DNA from: Shewanella sp. HN-41
Lineage (GTDB): Bacteria > Pseudomonadota > Gammaproteobacteria > Enterobacterales > Shewanellaceae
Assembly: GCF_000217915.1 (NCBI RefSeq)
Contig: NZ_AFOZ01000042.1
Span: 1 to 64,000, forward strand
Direction: 5' to 3'
Length of the DNA stretch: 64,000 nt
Shown: one piece after another, positions 63,594 to 64,000 of the stretch
Position numbering within the stretch: the first letter of the stretch is position 1
Layout: each line of letters starts with the position of its first letter
Translations under genes and position numbers: made by a program
Notes under the pieces: generated by a model
Databases searched by the model: none
What the model was told of the DNA's origin: nothing
The model's input: the letters and a program-made list of their open reading frames with translations, nothing else

Positions 63594-64000
63594 ATGCCCG
63601 AAGTGCTACAACATCTCATCACCGAAATGACACCTTGGTTGCAGCAATATGGTTATCTGCTGCTGTTTATCGCCATCGCCCTTGAAGGATTTGGTATTCC
63701 CACACCGGGGCAATCACTGCTCATTGTCGCCAGCCTATTAGCAGCCACAGGGCAAATGTCACTGCCATTGGTATTGATAGTTGCGGCCTGTGGCGCCTTA
63801 TCCGGCAATAGTTTGGGATATTTATTCGGCTGGCGATTTGGCGATGTGCTGCTTAAAAAAGGCTGGATAAAGCCGCAACTCGAAGACAAAATCCACGGCA
63901 TTATCGATCAATATGGTATTGCCGCTTTAGTGTTAAGTCGTTTTATTGAAGGATTAAAACAATTCATGTTTATCGGCTGCGGTCTAGCTAAAATGCCACT
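63594..64000 (+). CDS. DedA-family membrane protein (partial, runs off the window)
   Basis: First 135 codons of a DedA/SNARE-associated membrane protein. Hydrophobic helices alternate with the family motifs EGFGIPTPGQ near residue 28 and, further on, GNSLGYLFGWRFGD and SRFIEGLK. DedA proteins are putative lipid scramblases or transporters. The 3' end is outside the window. Confidence 0.85.
   Translation, partial: MPEVLQHLITEMTPWLQQYGYLLLFIAIALEGFGIPTPGQSLLIVASLLAATGQMSLPLVLIVAACGALSGNSLGYLFGWRFGDVLLKKGWIKPQLEDKIHGIIDQYGIAALVLSRFIEGLKQFMFIGCGLAKMP

Noticed and set aside
1..64000. tRNA, rRNA or prophage genes.
   Set aside because: No tRNA cloverleaf ending, rRNA segment, integrase or phage structural gene was recognised on reading.

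Overview
The window is a chromosomal segment of a Shewanella species, most likely of the oneidensis/putrefaciens group. That call rests on gene content and protein sequence recognised from memory: an MSHA pilus operon in Shewanella order, the octaheme cytochrome Otr beside a small cytochrome and a DUF3373 porin, a tetrathionate/thiosulfate-type two-component pair, and a RegBA-like pair. I could run no database search. There are no rRNA, tRNA or CRISPR loci and no prophage.

Layout. 1-13311 (minus strand) holds the MSHA type IV pilus operon from mshI to mshA, with the EAL/GGDEF-like regulator mshH/csrD upstream. 13537-21403 holds malic enzyme, rpmE, a FimV-like protein, priA, argS and a SPOR-domain ftsN-like gene. 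21485-32155 holds a stomatin/NfeD membrane cluster, tsx and udp for nucleosides, a YdcH protein, a type III PLP decarboxylase, an MscS channel, a Sel1 repeat protein and a periplasmic binding protein. 32660-36339 is a three-gene anaerobic respiration unit (monoheme cytochrome, porin, Otr), followed by a MOT1-type anion transporter. 37797-41589 is an Old Yellow Enzyme / SnoaL-like / Tat-exported deacetylase operon with a divergent LysR regulator. 41668-44283 is a divergent TtrS/ThsS-like kinase and TtrR/ThsR-like regulator. 45181-47651 is hslV-hslU-DUF971 behind a good sigma-32 promoter. 48540-51183 is a small accessory island: a stand-alone KAP-family P-loop NTPase between inverted repeats, next to a truncated photolyase-like gene. 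51209-64000 holds a RegBA-like pair, an NAD-dependent epimerase/reductase, a PhoD-like phosphatase, a pseudouridine synthase, a LON-domain protein, a patatin-like protein, a TonB-dependent receptor, a YhcH/TabA protein, a Mn-dependent pyrophosphatase and the start of a DedA protein.

How the genes work together. The pilus block is a nearly complete assembly machine: platform, ATPase, secretin, inner-membrane accessory proteins, minor and major pilins. The two-component pair at 41668-44283 probably senses an oxidised sulfur compound and may control the cytochrome/porin/Otr operon, because both promoter regions share the 12-mer GTGATACACCTC.

A caution about quality. Six conserved genes (mshM, mshL, ftsN, the Old Yellow Enzyme, its LysR regulator and hslU) are each broken by a one-base change in an A/T homopolymer of 5-7 bases, and each becomes full length when one base is added or removed. 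This is the pattern expected from homopolymer sequencing error, so I annotate them as single genes with a frameshift.
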